From Phycisphaerae bacterium RAS1 (GTDB lineage Bacteria > Planctomycetota > Phycisphaerae > UBA1845 > Fen-1342), in the NCBI GenBank assembly GCA_007859745.1, contig SMLU01000004.1, forward strand, positions 1 through 64,000: 64,000 nt of DNA. The letters run 5' to 3'. The notes under the pieces were generated by a model. The model was given only the letters and a program-made list of their open reading frames with translations, searched no databases and was not told where the DNA came from. Positions 46,554-63,923 of this stretch are shown here, in pieces (positions within the stretch are counted from its first letter, which is position 1; each line of letters starts with the position of its first letter). The translations under genes and the position numbers were made by a program.

Positions 46554-46974
46554 CAGCGTCTCTCCCGGCATCCCGATGCGCGCGGCATCTGCGATCGTAA
46601 CACTATTAATAACAATGTGTTACAGTCATAGATCAGAGCCGTTGCAGCGCTGAAGCGCGACGCCGCGGACGCCCGGTCCGGTCTCCATGCAATTTCCTTG
46701 CCAAATTCGAAAACTCGTTGATCTGGCCCTTGCGACATTCGAAACGAGCATTATACTCTGGGGTTCGCGATGGAGCGAGAGCGCTATTGGTGTCTCTACA
46801 GGTCGTGTCGAGCCTGCGGCGGCAGCGAGAGTTACGATCGCTTCCATCGCTCGTCGGTGAGAAACGGTGAAGATCGCTCTGGCACGTATGCTACCCGCCA
46901 CGGCCGCTTCACGCCCGCGGGGGATTTCCGGATTAGCGACGCCACCCCTCTGAGCACGTGTGAGGTTCTCAGGT
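46554..46974. other. Intergenic region between ruvX and rpoB
   Basis: 421 bp with no supported gene. An AT-rich block near 46605-46635 (CACTATTAATAACAATGTG) is the lowest-GC patch of the region and may hold the ruvX promoter. The rpoB promoter candidate is listed separately. No rplJ or rplL gene is present, although these commonly precede rpoB. Confidence 0.7.
46730..46757 (+). promoter_or_regulatory. Candidate rpoB promoter
   Basis: TTGCGA (46730-46735), a 16-bp spacer, and TATACT (46752-46757). The predicted leader is about 210 nt before the ATG at 46975. It contains GAGCGAGAGCGC-type short repeats but no clear known riboswitch. Confidence 0.5.
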
Positions 46975-50799
<3,825 letters not shown>

Positions 50800-50810
50800 C
50801 GTGTCTTTCC

Positions 50811-50867
50811 GAACCCCGCACGGCAGTGCGGGGCCGCCGGACCACCCCCGCACTGTCGTGCGGGGTT
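50811..50867. repeat. Long cruciform-type palindrome between rpoB and the GNAT gene
   Basis: GAACCCCGCACGGCAGTGCG faces CGCACTGTCGTGCGGGGTTC across about 15 nt; arms of about 23 bp have one mismatch. Each arm is itself a palindrome (CCCCGCAC / GTGCGGGG). A one-arm relative lies at 56629-56653. It begins 12 nt after the rpoB stop, so it must affect any rpoB-rpoC transcript. Confidence 0.92.
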
Positions 50868-50940
50868 CCGAAGTGCATGAACGCGAAACGCGCATGCGAC
50901 GAGAGCGAACGATCGAGTCACGCATCAAGGAGACGGTCGG

Positions 50941-51468
50941 ATGTCCAACGTCACCTATGGCAGCGGCAGTGAGATTACGCCGCATGAACTCGGCGAGTTC
51001 TACGCGCGGCTGAAACACGATCTGGCCGCGAAGCCGGAGCAGATTCGAAAGATGATGTCGCAAAGCGCCGCTTTTGTGACGGCCCGCGCCGACGGCCGGC
51101 TGATCGGCGTCGCCCGCGGCGTGGCTGACGGGCTGCGCGGCTACCTGACCGAGTGCAAGCTGGACGCGGAATACCAGGGCCCGGCGGCGCTGAGCCGCAC
51201 CGATGGCCGGATCGAACATGATGCGTTCGGCATCGCGCGCGAGCTGGCCCGGCGGGTGCTGGAGAAGATGCGCGATCAGGGCGTCCAGCGGATCGACGTG
51301 GTGGCGTGGGGCACCGAGGTCGACTTCCTTGAGGAACTTGGATTCCGCAAGCGCGGCGGGTGGGTCGGCATGAGCATGCGGGCCGAAGACCTGCACGCGC
51401 TCGCGGCGGCGCCGGTGGGCGTTTCCGCGGGATCCGCTTCGAGCGGTTTTGCCGCGACGGCCGGCTGA
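50941..51468 (+). CDS. GNAT-family acetyltransferase located between rpoB and rpoC
   Basis: The 175-residue protein has the GNAT core: AAFVTARADGRLIGVARGVA (about 42-61, beta2-beta3), YLTECKLDAEYQGPA (beta4, about 66-80), a diverged acetyl-CoA loop region DAFGIARELARRVLEKM (about 93-110), RIDVVAWGTEVDFLEELGFRKRGGWVGM (about 117-144, in two pieces). The Q/RxxGxG/A loop is degenerate, so catalysis is uncertain. The C-terminal 25 residues are Ala/Ser/Gly-rich. GAGACGGTCGG precedes the ATG. The gene is codirectional with rpoB and rpoC and flanked by palindromes on both sides. The substrate is unknown; a link to RNA polymerase or ribosomal proteins is speculation from position. Confidence 0.78.
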   Translation: MSNVTYGSGSEITPHELGEFYARLKHDLAAKPEQIRKMMSQSAAFVTARADGRLIGVARGVADGLRGYLTECKLDAEYQGPAALSRTDGRIEHDAFGIARELARRVLEKMRDQGVQRIDVVAWGTEVDFLEELGFRKRGGWVGMSMRAEDLHALAAAPVGVSAGSASSGFAATAG

Positions 51469-51489
51469 GCAGCCGGCGACCCCTGTATC

Positions 51490-51563
51490 GGGGAGCATCG
51501 GCGTCTCGCCGGTGAGCCCCGGGGCTTGAAGACGGACGCACCGGCGAGACGCCGATGCTCCCC
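51490..51563. repeat. Perfect 25-bp-arm inverted repeat between the GNAT gene and rpoC
   Basis: GGGGAGCATCGGCGTCTCGC plus CGGTG (51490-51514) is exactly complementary to 51539-51563, with a 24-nt loop. It lies 18 nt before the rpoC ATG, so it could fold over the translation start. A diverged relative lies at 28733-28806. Confidence 0.95.
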
Positions 51564-51581
51564 CTGAGAGGATTAATCAGC

Positions 51582-55966
<4,385 letters not shown>

Positions 55967-55970
<4 letters not shown>

Positions 55971-56054
55971 CGCTCGACGTACCATCGAGCGGCACAATTG
56001 GGTGGCACAATTGGGGTGGCACGGACAAGCGGTACTCCGCTTGTCCGTGCCGTT
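55967..56054. repeat. GTAG hairpin on the rpoC stop and a GGCACGGACAAGC hairpin
   Basis: GTAG at 55967-55970 includes the TAG stop and is followed by CGCTCGA cgtacca TCGAGCG. After two GGTGGCACAATTGGG repeats comes GGCACGGACAAGCGG tac TCCGCTTGTCCGTGCC (56021-56053) and then GTTTC, which could work as a terminator. Confidence 0.88.
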
Positions 56055-56282
56055 TCATGATTGGTTAACCGACGTGGCGGCGGGATCGGGGAACGCGACC
56101 GGCTTGGGCTTGCCGTCGCCGGGGAACTGTCCGCTTACGAGAAACTGAATCCGCACGCCCGTGTTCGTGTCCCGCAGACCGCGGCTGCCGTCGAAGGGCG
56201 CGACGTATTCCAGACCTTCAAGTGACTTTCGAGCGGCCTCCAGCCCCTCCGCCGTGACCAGAATGTCCACATCATATTCTGA
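56055..56282 (-). pseudogene. Truncated nucleotidyltransferase-like gene fragment
   Basis: About 76 codons remain after a TAA. SEYDVDILVTAEGLE begins like the D-x-D region of small nucleotidyltransferases, followed by SRGLRDTNTGVRIQFLVSG and GDGKPKPVAFPDPAA. The N-terminal GG turn and the C-terminal helical part are missing. It lies between hairpin repeats, downstream of rpoC and convergent to it. Best read as a gene remnant. Confidence 0.6.
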
Positions 56283-56371
56283 TTAAGGACCGAATCAGCC
56301 GATTTCACCAACCCAATCCGTCACAGCGGGTGTTTAACCGAGATTGTGGCAGGCTGACGTGACTGGCTGTC

Positions 56372-56475
56372 CGGACCCGCCGCGTCAAGCGGCGGGTCGA
56401 CGTCCCCCGGCCGGTGCGACGCCGATCGCTTGCGATCGTCAACCGGCCGCTTGGCGCGGCGGGTTCGGAAAAACG
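56372..56475. repeat. BIME-like composite of the 41-bp family palindrome (copy 4 of 4)
   Basis: TGTCCGGACCCGCCGCGTCA at the left and GGCGCGGCGGGTTCGGA at the right flank a spacer with GACGTCCCCCGG and CGATCGTCAA. It is followed by AAAACGGCCCGGCCGGCGGC, also present after the copy at 23620-23740. Confidence 0.92.
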
Positions 56476-56628
56476 GCCCGGCCGGCGGCGTGTGGAGCGG
56501 GCGCGCCAGCAGCGGCCGGAGAACCGGCGAAAGAACCGGGGTGTGAGGGCGTCTCGCCGGCACCCGCCATCCCCGCCCCGACAGGCCGGAGGCCCGCGCT
56601 ACTCGCGTCTTAAGAACTCCTATCAGAA

Positions 56629-56653
56629 CCCCGCACGGAAGTGCGGGGCCTGT
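56629..56653. repeat. Single CCCCGCACGGAAGTGCGGGG hairpin
   Basis: Matches one arm of the double palindrome at 50811-50867, and is preceded by CAGAA. Confidence 0.85.
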
Positions 56654-56694
56654 CGCCCGACACTCCCTTGGCGGGTTCTGTTAGGCGCTCCAAG

Positions 56695-58452
56695 TCAATT
56701 CGACGAGCCCAGGCGTTCATCCATCTCGCACATCAACTGCTCCCACCACTCCGACAGCTCGCTCATCGCCGCCGCGGCCAGGTCAGCCAGAAGCGCGTGC
56801 AATTCCGCTTCGCTCGCACCCCCGGCTCCCGGGTTCTCAATCGCCGCGCCATCCGCGGCCAGCTCCGCCGGTTCAACGGCGGAATCGAGTTCGTCGGCCT
56901 GCGCAAGAGGAATCGGACCCACGACCTCTGAGTCCGCGACGAAAGTGAACTCGGGCCCAACGGCGAACCCGAACTCGCGAATGCGCACCAGGCCGTCGGA
57001 CAGCGCCTCTTCAACGTAGCTCGCGACTTCCAACGCCGCATACTCATCCCCGGCAGTTGCGAACGTCTCCTCCACTGTCGGAAGCGCCAAGGCCGGCTCC
57101 TCGTCGGCGCGAGCGGGTTCTGCCGCGGCATCCGACGAACCGCAATCGGCGTCAGGTTCGACATTCGCCTCGGCCAGCCAGTCCACGATTTCGACGAGGT
57201 ATGGATCAACGAAGGCATCGGCCCACACGTCGTCCACATCCGTAATTTCGCCTTCGCACGGATCGGGAATCGCGGGCGGCGCAGGATTCGCCGCGAGTTC
57301 GGCGCCAACCTGAGCCAACGTTGCTGTGGTCAGCGCGGACGCAGCCTCGTCGGCCGGAGCAACGGCGGCGACCGCTTCGGTTGCGGGTACGTCCGTGGCG
57401 GTCGAGATTTCGGCGACGCCGTCATTGGCCGGCGAAGCTGCCCCTGCCTGCTCAACCGCCGTCGTGTCGTCTACCGGCGTTTCCAACGGCTCGGGCGCTT
57501 TTTCAGCGTGCGTTTCGCTCGAGGGCTCAACCGCGGCGGTCCGAGCCGCCGCTTCTGCGACTTCGGTCGTTTCGGTCGCACCGGTTGGCGATGCCGGACT
57601 CGCCGGATCGACGGCGCCCATCTCGGCGGACGGCTCAGCGACCACCTCTGCCGGCGACTCTTCAGCCGGCACTGCCTGAACGGACTCGTCTGCCTCGCCG
57701 GCCGGTGCGTCGCTTTCCGCCGCGATCTGCGGCGGCGGCGTCTCGGCGGCCAACCGCGCCACTTCACGTAGCTTCAGCCGCGCCGCCTCAAACTCGGGAT
57801 TGGCCTGTAGCGCAGCTTCGAGCGAGCGGGCGGCTTCGGCGTATCGGCCCTTGGACGCCTGCATCGTGGCGAGGTTGAAATTCGCATCAGCCGGCGGGAC
57901 GACCTGCAGGAACTCCGCGAGAGCTTCCTCATCGTGGCCGAGGTGCGCCAGCGCCAGTGCGTGATTCATTCGCGCCCGGCGGAAGCCCGGATTCAGCTCG
58001 AGCGCCCGCCCAAGGGCCGCGCGGGCGCCTTCGTAGTCGCCTTCCAGAAGCAGGCTGAAACCCAGGTTGTTATGCAGATGCGCCTGGTTGGCGTTGTCCG
58101 CGACCGCGTGGCGGAATTCGGCCGAGGCCTCGGCGTGCTGCCCGAGCGCGTTCAGCACCATGCCCAGCCGGTTGCGCGCGGAGAGAAACTTCGGCGAGAT
58201 TTCGAGCGCCTTGCGGTACTGCTCCGCGGCCCCCTTCAGGTCGCCCTGCCGCTCGATCAGATGGCCGTGCGCGAAATAGGTCGACGCATTCAGGCGCGGC
58301 GCCGCGTCGCTCTTGCGGGCCGCGTCCTGCGGCAGCTCACCCGGCCGCGACACCGTTTGAGCATTCTGGCATCCGAACACGCCCAGGCACGCCGACGTGC
58401 CCGCGACCAGAGCGACCGGCGTGAACGTCCGGCGCAGCAGATTTTTCCGCAC
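56695..58452 (-). CDS. TPR-repeat lipoprotein, TadD-like
   Basis: The 585-residue protein has a lipoprotein signal with Cys28 (LGVFGCQ). Five or so TPR units follow (about 55-235: FAHGHLIERQGDLKGAAEQY, GMVLNALGQHAEASAEFR, NLGFSLLLEGDYEGARAAL, MNHALALAHLGHDEEALAEF). The C-terminal 350 residues are acidic, Ala/Glu/Val-rich and low in complexity. The N-terminal half resembles TadD of Flp/Tad pilus systems. A GTG start has AAGGAG 9 nt upstream. It lies 22 nt after the small lipoprotein gene, so the pair is an operon. The acidic tail has no known function here. Confidence 0.82.
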   Translation of the reverse strand: MRKNLLRRTFTPVALVAGTSACLGVFGCQNAQTVSRPGELPQDAARKSDAAPRLNASTYFAHGHLIERQGDLKGAAEQYRKALEISPKFLSARNRLGMVLNALGQHAEASAEFRHAVADNANQAHLHNNLGFSLLLEGDYEGARAALGRALELNPGFRRARMNHALALAHLGHDEEALAEFLQVVPPADANFNLATMQASKGRYAEAARSLEAALQANPEFEAARLKLREVARLAAETPPPQIAAESDAPAGEADESVQAVPAEESPAEVVAEPSAEMGAVDPASPASPTGATETTEVAEAAARTAAVEPSSETHAEKAPEPLETPVDDTTAVEQAGAASPANDGVAEISTATDVPATEAVAAVAPADEAASALTTATLAQVGAELAANPAPPAIPDPCEGEITDVDDVWADAFVDPYLVEIVDWLAEANVEPDADCGSSDAAAEPARADEEPALALPTVEETFATAGDEYAALEVASYVEEALSDGLVRIREFGFAVGPEFTFVADSEVVGPIPLAQADELDSAVEPAELAADGAAIENPGAGGASEAELHALLADLAAAAMSELSEWWEQLMCEMDERLGSSN

Positions 58453-58474
58453 GGGGTGAACTCCTTTTCAACGG

Positions 58475-59005
58475 CTAGCGCTGCGTCCCGCCGCCCATCA
58501 AACCCGACAGGTCGACCGCGGCGCCGCCCCCGTTCTGCTTCTTCTTCGGCGTGTAGACGCCCAGGTCCTTGCGAATCAGCAGCACTTCGGCGGCGTTCAT
58601 GCCCGCGTCGCCGGCCAGATCCGCCTGCACCAGCTCCGGCCGCGCGTCGACACCCGCCTCGGTCAGGCAGGCCAGGATGGCTTGGGTGCGGTCACTCAAC
58701 AGACCCGCATCCGATACGTCGCTGCTGAAGCGGATTGCGCCGCCGTACGCGTCGATCAGCCCGGCCAGACGCTGGACACGCTCCTGCCCGAGGGTGTTGA
58801 GCATCGGACGGTGAGGGACGAAATGAACGTCAGAGACGGTCATGTCCGCCAGCATGGCGTTGTCGGCCATGTAGACGAACGTGCCGCGCATCGACGAGTC
58901 CTCGGACGCGCTGCCGTGCGGCGGCGCATTAAGGCGCGGCGCGGGCGAGGCGCAGCCCAGAAGTCCGGCGACGACGGCGATTGGAACAAGGCGCGTGAAT
59001 CTCAT
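58475..59005 (-). CDS. Small lipoprotein, possibly CpaD-like
   Basis: The 176-residue protein has a clear lipobox LLGC (Cys18). After a short linker comes a mixed domain with MTVSDVHFVPHRPMLNTLGQ and RVQRLAGLIDAYGGAIRFSS, then SDRTQAILACLTEAGV and AEVLLIRKDLGVY. This order (a rising number line, an acidic loop, an Arg-rich strand) recalls CpaD of Tad pilus systems and OmpA-like periplasmic domains, but the match is by eye only. An AGGAG site lies 7 nt before the ATG. It is followed at once by the TadD-like gene, which supports the pilus reading. Confidence 0.65.
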   Translation of the reverse strand: MRFTRLVPIAVVAGLLGCASPAPRLNAPPHGSASEDSSMRGTFVYMADNAMLADMTVSDVHFVPHRPMLNTLGQERVQRLAGLIDAYGGAIRFSSDVSDAGLLSDRTQAILACLTEAGVDARPELVQADLAGDAGMNAAEVLLIRKDLGVYTPKKKQNGGGAAVDLSGLMGGGTQR

Positions 59006-59163
59006 GTGCAGCTCCTAGGACATCGGCGGGTTCGACTGCCCATAAAATCGGCAAGTCGCCGCGCAGCCTGTAGCCGGACGAGCGCACAAGTTCGCGGGCG
59101 CCGGGGGGCGGCCCGCGATTGTCGGAAACCGCCCGCGCCCTGCGCCCGCCGGGCCGCGCCCGC

Positions 59164-59169
59164 TAGAAT
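59164..59169 (+). promoter_or_regulatory. Candidate -10 box TAGAAT for a leaderless transcript
   Basis: TAGAAT lies 8 nt before the ATG at 59178, and no ribosome site is seen. Comparable to the TATAAT before 6472 and the TAGACT before dacB. Confidence 0.4.
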
Positions 59170-59177
59170 CCGCCGAC

Positions 59178-60725
59178 ATGCGAGCTTTGCGCGTGGCCCT
59201 GGCGGCCCTGCTCTCCATCGCCGTGCTCGGCTCGGTGGCAACCGGCCTCGGCTATGCGTGGTATCTGCGCTCCGACGGCTATCGCACCGCCTGCAGCGAG
59301 GCGCTCAGCCGCGCCATCGCGCTGCCCAGCCGCATCGGGCAGGTGGTTCCGCGCGCTCGCAGCGCCCGCGAATTCCGCGATATTGACGTCTGGCTGCCGG
59401 GCCGGCGGCTCAAGGCGCTGCACTGCAACGAGGCGGTTCTGCGGCGCGTGCCGTCGCCCGACGATCCCGCGGCCTATCAGATCGAGTTGCGCGATGGCCA
59501 GTGCGAGATTTCGACCCGCACCTGGCTAAGCAACGACTACCGCACCGTGGTCGAGTCGGGCCTGCGGCCGGGTTTTGATCCGGACGGGCCGCATCGCGTG
59601 CGCTTCAGCGGCATGGATGTTGCGTTTGAGCGCGACCGGTTTCGGGCGTCGCTCGACGACGCCGCCGGCGTGATCGATTTCGTAAACGACCACGTCGGCC
59701 AGGCCACTGTGACGTGCCGGCGATTCAATGGGCAGAGCGTGGCGGAGCCGGTCGCTCTGTCGATCCGGTTCTCGCCGGCCGTGGGCGGCGTTCAGATCGA
59801 CCAGCTCTCGCTCGACGTGCCGCCGCTGCCTTTGCGCATTTTTGACCTGGGCGCGCTTGTCGGAGCATCGCTGCAGAGCGGGTCGTTCGCCGGCCGGCTC
59901 GATTACTCCGAAGAGGGCGGCTCGCGCCGCATGACCCTTCAGGGAAAGTGCCTCGACCTGCGACTGTCCGAATGCACGGCGGGACTCGTGCCTTCGCCCT
60001 GGGCCGGCGTCTGCCCGGAAATCGAGCTGACCGAGCTCACGCTTCGCGATCGCGTCGTCGAGCGCGTCCGCTTTCACGGACTGCTCAAGGACATGTCGCC
60101 CGGCGACGTTTTGGCCACGCTCGGGATCACGGGAATTCAGGGGCGCCTTGACCTGCACGTCGATGACGCGCTCGTCACACCCGCCGGCATCGAGCGCTTC
60201 GTGGCCCGCGGACGCTGCGAGGATGTCTCGCTCGAGGCCGTGACGAAGGCGCTGGGATGGGGCGTCATGACCGGCAACGCCAGGCTGGTGATCGACGACC
60301 TGACCATCGAACGCAACCACCTCGCTTCACTCACCGCCACGTTCCGCGTGGATGACGCCGGCGACCCGCCCAACTGGGTCGAGGGCCGCCTGCTCCGGGA
60401 GGCCATTCAGCGGACGCTGAAACTCACGCTGCCGCCTTTGCTGCCGGCGAAAATCGAGTACGTCAAGCTCGGCGTCCGCATCGAAGTGCGCGATGAGATC
60501 ATGACGGTCTTCGGCACGCACGGCGAGAAGGAGCGGACAATCCTCACCGTCCGCCTGCTCGAACAGGATGTGGCCCTCGTTAACGAGCCGCGCACCTCCT
60601 ACGAACTGACGCCGGAGCTGGACAAGCTGCGAGCGGGGGCCGAGCAGACGCTTCGCGCGCGGCTGGCAGCCGCCGCTGCCGCTGCGTCAACCGCGGCCGC
60701 CAAGCGCAGCGGAGACGGCGGATGA
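59178..60725 (+). CDS. Membrane-anchored AsmA-like envelope protein
   Basis: The 515-residue protein has one N-terminal membrane helix (about 5-28) and a large periplasmic part rich in beta strands. Typical short strands such as FRDIDVWLPGRRLKALHCNEAV, VRFSGMDVAFERDRF, ATFRVDDAGDPPNWVEGRLL and YVKLGVRIEVRDEIMTVFGT recall AsmA/DUF3971 proteins that act in outer-membrane lipid traffic. No catalytic motif is seen. The C-terminus is Ala-rich (AAAAAAASTAAAKR). Its stop overlaps the next start by 4 nt (ATGA), so it is coupled to a sensor kinase gene. Assignment to the AsmA group is tentative. Confidence 0.65.
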   Translation: MRALRVALAALLSIAVLGSVATGLGYAWYLRSDGYRTACSEALSRAIALPSRIGQVVPRARSAREFRDIDVWLPGRRLKALHCNEAVLRRVPSPDDPAAYQIELRDGQCEISTRTWLSNDYRTVVESGLRPGFDPDGPHRVRFSGMDVAFERDRFRASLDDAAGVIDFVNDHVGQATVTCRRFNGQSVAEPVALSIRFSPAVGGVQIDQLSLDVPPLPLRIFDLGALVGASLQSGSFAGRLDYSEEGGSRRMTLQGKCLDLRLSECTAGLVPSPWAGVCPEIELTELTLRDRVVERVRFHGLLKDMSPGDVLATLGITGIQGRLDLHVDDALVTPAGIERFVARGRCEDVSLEAVTKALGWGVMTGNARLVIDDLTIERNHLASLTATFRVDDAGDPPNWVEGRLLREAIQRTLKLTLPPLLPAKIEYVKLGVRIEVRDEIMTVFGTHGEKERTILTVRLLEQDVALVNEPRTSYELTPELDKLRAGAEQTLRARLAAAAAAASTAAAKRSGDGG

Positions 60726-62281
60726 GGCGCACCGGCGAAACAGCGATGCTGGCGGCGTCGGCAGGCGTGGGCCTGGTGCTCACGGGCGTGACGATCTGGG
60801 CGGTGGCCGCCCAGAACGACGCCATCCAGGAGCGGGAATGGAGCGACGTGCGCAACTCGGCTCAGCAGGCGGCCATCGACCGGCGGGCCGCGTTCGAGCG
60901 CGACCTGGAACGCTCCTTTCAGGATGCGTCGCGGGCGTTCGCAGCCGGTGGCGCCAACGGACTGGATGCATGGATGGCCGAGGAGTCAGGCTGGCCGCTG
61001 GCCTTTACCGAGCTCTTTCCCGGCATCCCATGGGGCGTGTATCCCCTGGAGGACGCCCACGCCGAGACGCGGCCGAGCGGCGCGGTCCTGGTCGGCCCGC
61101 AGGCGCGCGCCCTGGCCGCCGCCGCGCGACTTCGCCACGCGGAGGAGCGTCTGCGCGAGGCCGTCATCCGCGCCCGCTGGGCCACCAGCGCCCCGCCGCC
61201 CGCGCAGCCGCAGCTTTCCTGGATTTCGATCGACGGGCCGACGCGCGTGCTGATCGCGATGTACACGCTGGGCGGCAACGTGCCGATCGCGCTCGTGGCG
61301 CCGTCCGATTTCATCATCGCTCGTTACTGGTTTGCTGTGGACGTCGAGCCGGTCTGGGATGTGCACGTCGGCGGCCCGCCGGACGACACCCTGCTGCTCA
61401 CGACGCTGCGCAGCCCCTTTCAGGGCGCCTACCTGGTCGCCAGCAAGTACACGCTCAGCCGCCAGGAGGAGCTGCGGCAGCGCCGCGCGGGCTTCCTGGC
61501 CCTCACCGTCACCGGAATGGCCGCCGGCTGGTCGCTGGTCTCCTGGATGCTGGTGCGGGCCGTGCGGCGGCAGCGCGAGCTGGTCAGTCTTCAGCAGCGC
61601 TTCGTGGCCGACGTGAGCCACGAGCTGAAAACGCCCCTGGCGCTCATCCGCTTGCTGGCCGAGACGCTTCAGGCGCAGCGCATCCGCGATCCCCACCGCG
61701 CCCAGGAATACCTGGAGACCATCACGCGCGAGAGCGAGCGGCTCACCGTTCTGCTCGACAGCATTCTTGACTTCAGCCGCATCGAGCGCGGCATGAAGCA
61801 GTACAGTTTCAGCGACTGCGACGTGGGCATGGTGGCGCGGCAGGCGTGGACGCTCTTTGCGCCGCAGTTCGCGTCCAGCGGGTTCAATTCGCGGGTCGAC
61901 ATTGAGGACAACCTGCCCGTCATCCACGCCGACGGCCAGGCGCTCCAGCAGGTGCTGGTCAACCTGCTGCAAAACGCCTATCGCTACGGGGCCGAAGGCA
62001 AGTACGTCCGCCTCAACGTCCGCCGCGAGGGGTTCCTGGTCGTGATGACGGTCGAGGACCACGGCATCGGCATGACCAACGACCAACTGCGCGAGCTGGG
62101 CGCGAGTTTCTATCGCGCCCCCGACCCGCGCGTCCGCCGCACGCGCGGCACCGGGCTGGGACTGACGATCGTGAATCACATCGTGACGGCCCACGGCGGA
62201 AAGCTGGAAGTGCAGTCGCGCGAGGGGGCCGGCAGCGCCTTCACCGTCTGGCTGCCGCTCGATCCGCGCCGGCAACCGTAA
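60722..62281 (+). CDS. Membrane sensor histidine kinase
   Basis: The 519-residue kinase has a membrane helix (about 8-30), a periplasmic sensor (about 31-255, with no recognised domain but Ala-rich helices and a mixed domain at about 160-250), and a second helix (about 260-280). HisKA has His300 in VADVSHELKTPLALIRLLAETL. HATPase_c shows N-box NLLQNAYRYG, DHGIGM and GTGLGLTIVNHIV, followed by the last Gly-rich GAGSAF. It overlaps the AsmA-like gene by 4 nt. No response regulator gene is adjacent, so its partner is elsewhere. Confidence 0.9.
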   Translation: MRRTGETAMLAASAGVGLVLTGVTIWAVAAQNDAIQEREWSDVRNSAQQAAIDRRAAFERDLERSFQDASRAFAAGGANGLDAWMAEESGWPLAFTELFPGIPWGVYPLEDAHAETRPSGAVLVGPQARALAAAARLRHAEERLREAVIRARWATSAPPPAQPQLSWISIDGPTRVLIAMYTLGGNVPIALVAPSDFIIARYWFAVDVEPVWDVHVGGPPDDTLLLTTLRSPFQGAYLVASKYTLSRQEELRQRRAGFLALTVTGMAAGWSLVSWMLVRAVRRQRELVSLQQRFVADVSHELKTPLALIRLLAETLQAQRIRDPHRAQEYLETITRESERLTVLLDSILDFSRIERGMKQYSFSDCDVGMVARQAWTLFAPQFASSGFNSRVDIEDNLPVIHADGQALQQVLVNLLQNAYRYGAEGKYVRLNVRREGFLVVMTVEDHGIGMTNDQLRELGASFYRAPDPRVRRTRGTGLGLTIVNHIVTAHGGKLEVQSREGAGSAFTVWLPLDPRRQP

Positions 62282-62300
62282 TACTGCTGATGCGTTTTCG

Positions 62301-62510
62301 GAGCCGCGACCGTGAGGGAGCGACGGGTGGCATGCTTTCGCGTACTCGCGTAAGCATGCCGCATCGCGCGGCGTCTGTAATCCAGGCATGCATGCTAATG
62401 CGGAGTACCGCGAGAGCATGCCACCACATGCCACTGCCACCCGACCGCTCGGAGCCGCGACCTTGAGGGAGCGGAGGCTCAAGAACCGCTTGCTTACGCG
62501 CGCGGCTCGG
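62301..62510. repeat. GAGCCGCGACCGTG and GCATGCTT hairpins between convergent genes
   Basis: GAGCCGCGACCGTGAGGGAG lies at 62301. GGCATGCTTTCGCG tact CGCGTAAGCATGCC lies at about 62329-62360, and GCATGCATGCTAATGCGG then TACCGCGAGAGCATGCC at about 62387-62421. GGAGCCGCGACCTTGAGGGA ... GCGCGGCTCGG lies at 62450-62510. The second and third resemble the tail hairpins of the decayed RAYT copies. Confidence 0.88.
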
Positions 62511-62519
62511 ATGGGCCAG

Positions 62520-63719
<1,200 letters not shown>

Positions 63720-63739
63720 GCTCTCTCAGCGCCGCCGTT

Positions 63740-63811
63740 CCGAGCCGCGACCGTGAGGGAGCGGTTCTTCGGCGAACAAACGCCATCCGCTCCCTCACGG
63801 TCGCGGCTCGG
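63740..63811. repeat. Perfect 25-bp-arm GAGCCGCGACC inverted repeat
   Basis: 63740-63764 (CCGAGCCGCGACCGTGAGGG plus AGCGG) is exactly complementary to 63787-63811, with a 22-nt loop. It lies just upstream of the acyl-adenylating enzyme gene. A single 26-nt palindrome arm (CGCTTCGCGTTCTGA) also lies at about 63838-63861. Confidence 0.95.
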
Positions 63812-63923
63812 ATGCCACCGGCGTCTTCCGCCACCGCGCTCGCTGGCGCTTCGCGTTCTGACCAGCGGGGGCGCGCGTTCCGGTCTACGGCCGGCACGGG
63901 GGCCGGCCGCTACCGCGAATCAA

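Larger units (their letters stand above)
56283..56700. other. Repeat-filled gap before the TPR gene
   Basis: About 420 bp between the gene fragment and the TPR lipoprotein gene. It holds a composite palindrome (56372-56475) and a single CCCCGCAC / GTGCGGGG hairpin (56629-56653). No gene is supported. Confidence 0.6.

Noticed and set aside
46605-46974. tRNA or small RNA gene before rpoB
   Set aside because: I could not fold a cloverleaf or find a known RNA motif in this gap.
50811-50867. Intrinsic terminator after rpoB
   Set aside because: The palindrome is strong but has no U-tract, and related copies occur in other contexts, so it is listed as a repeat.
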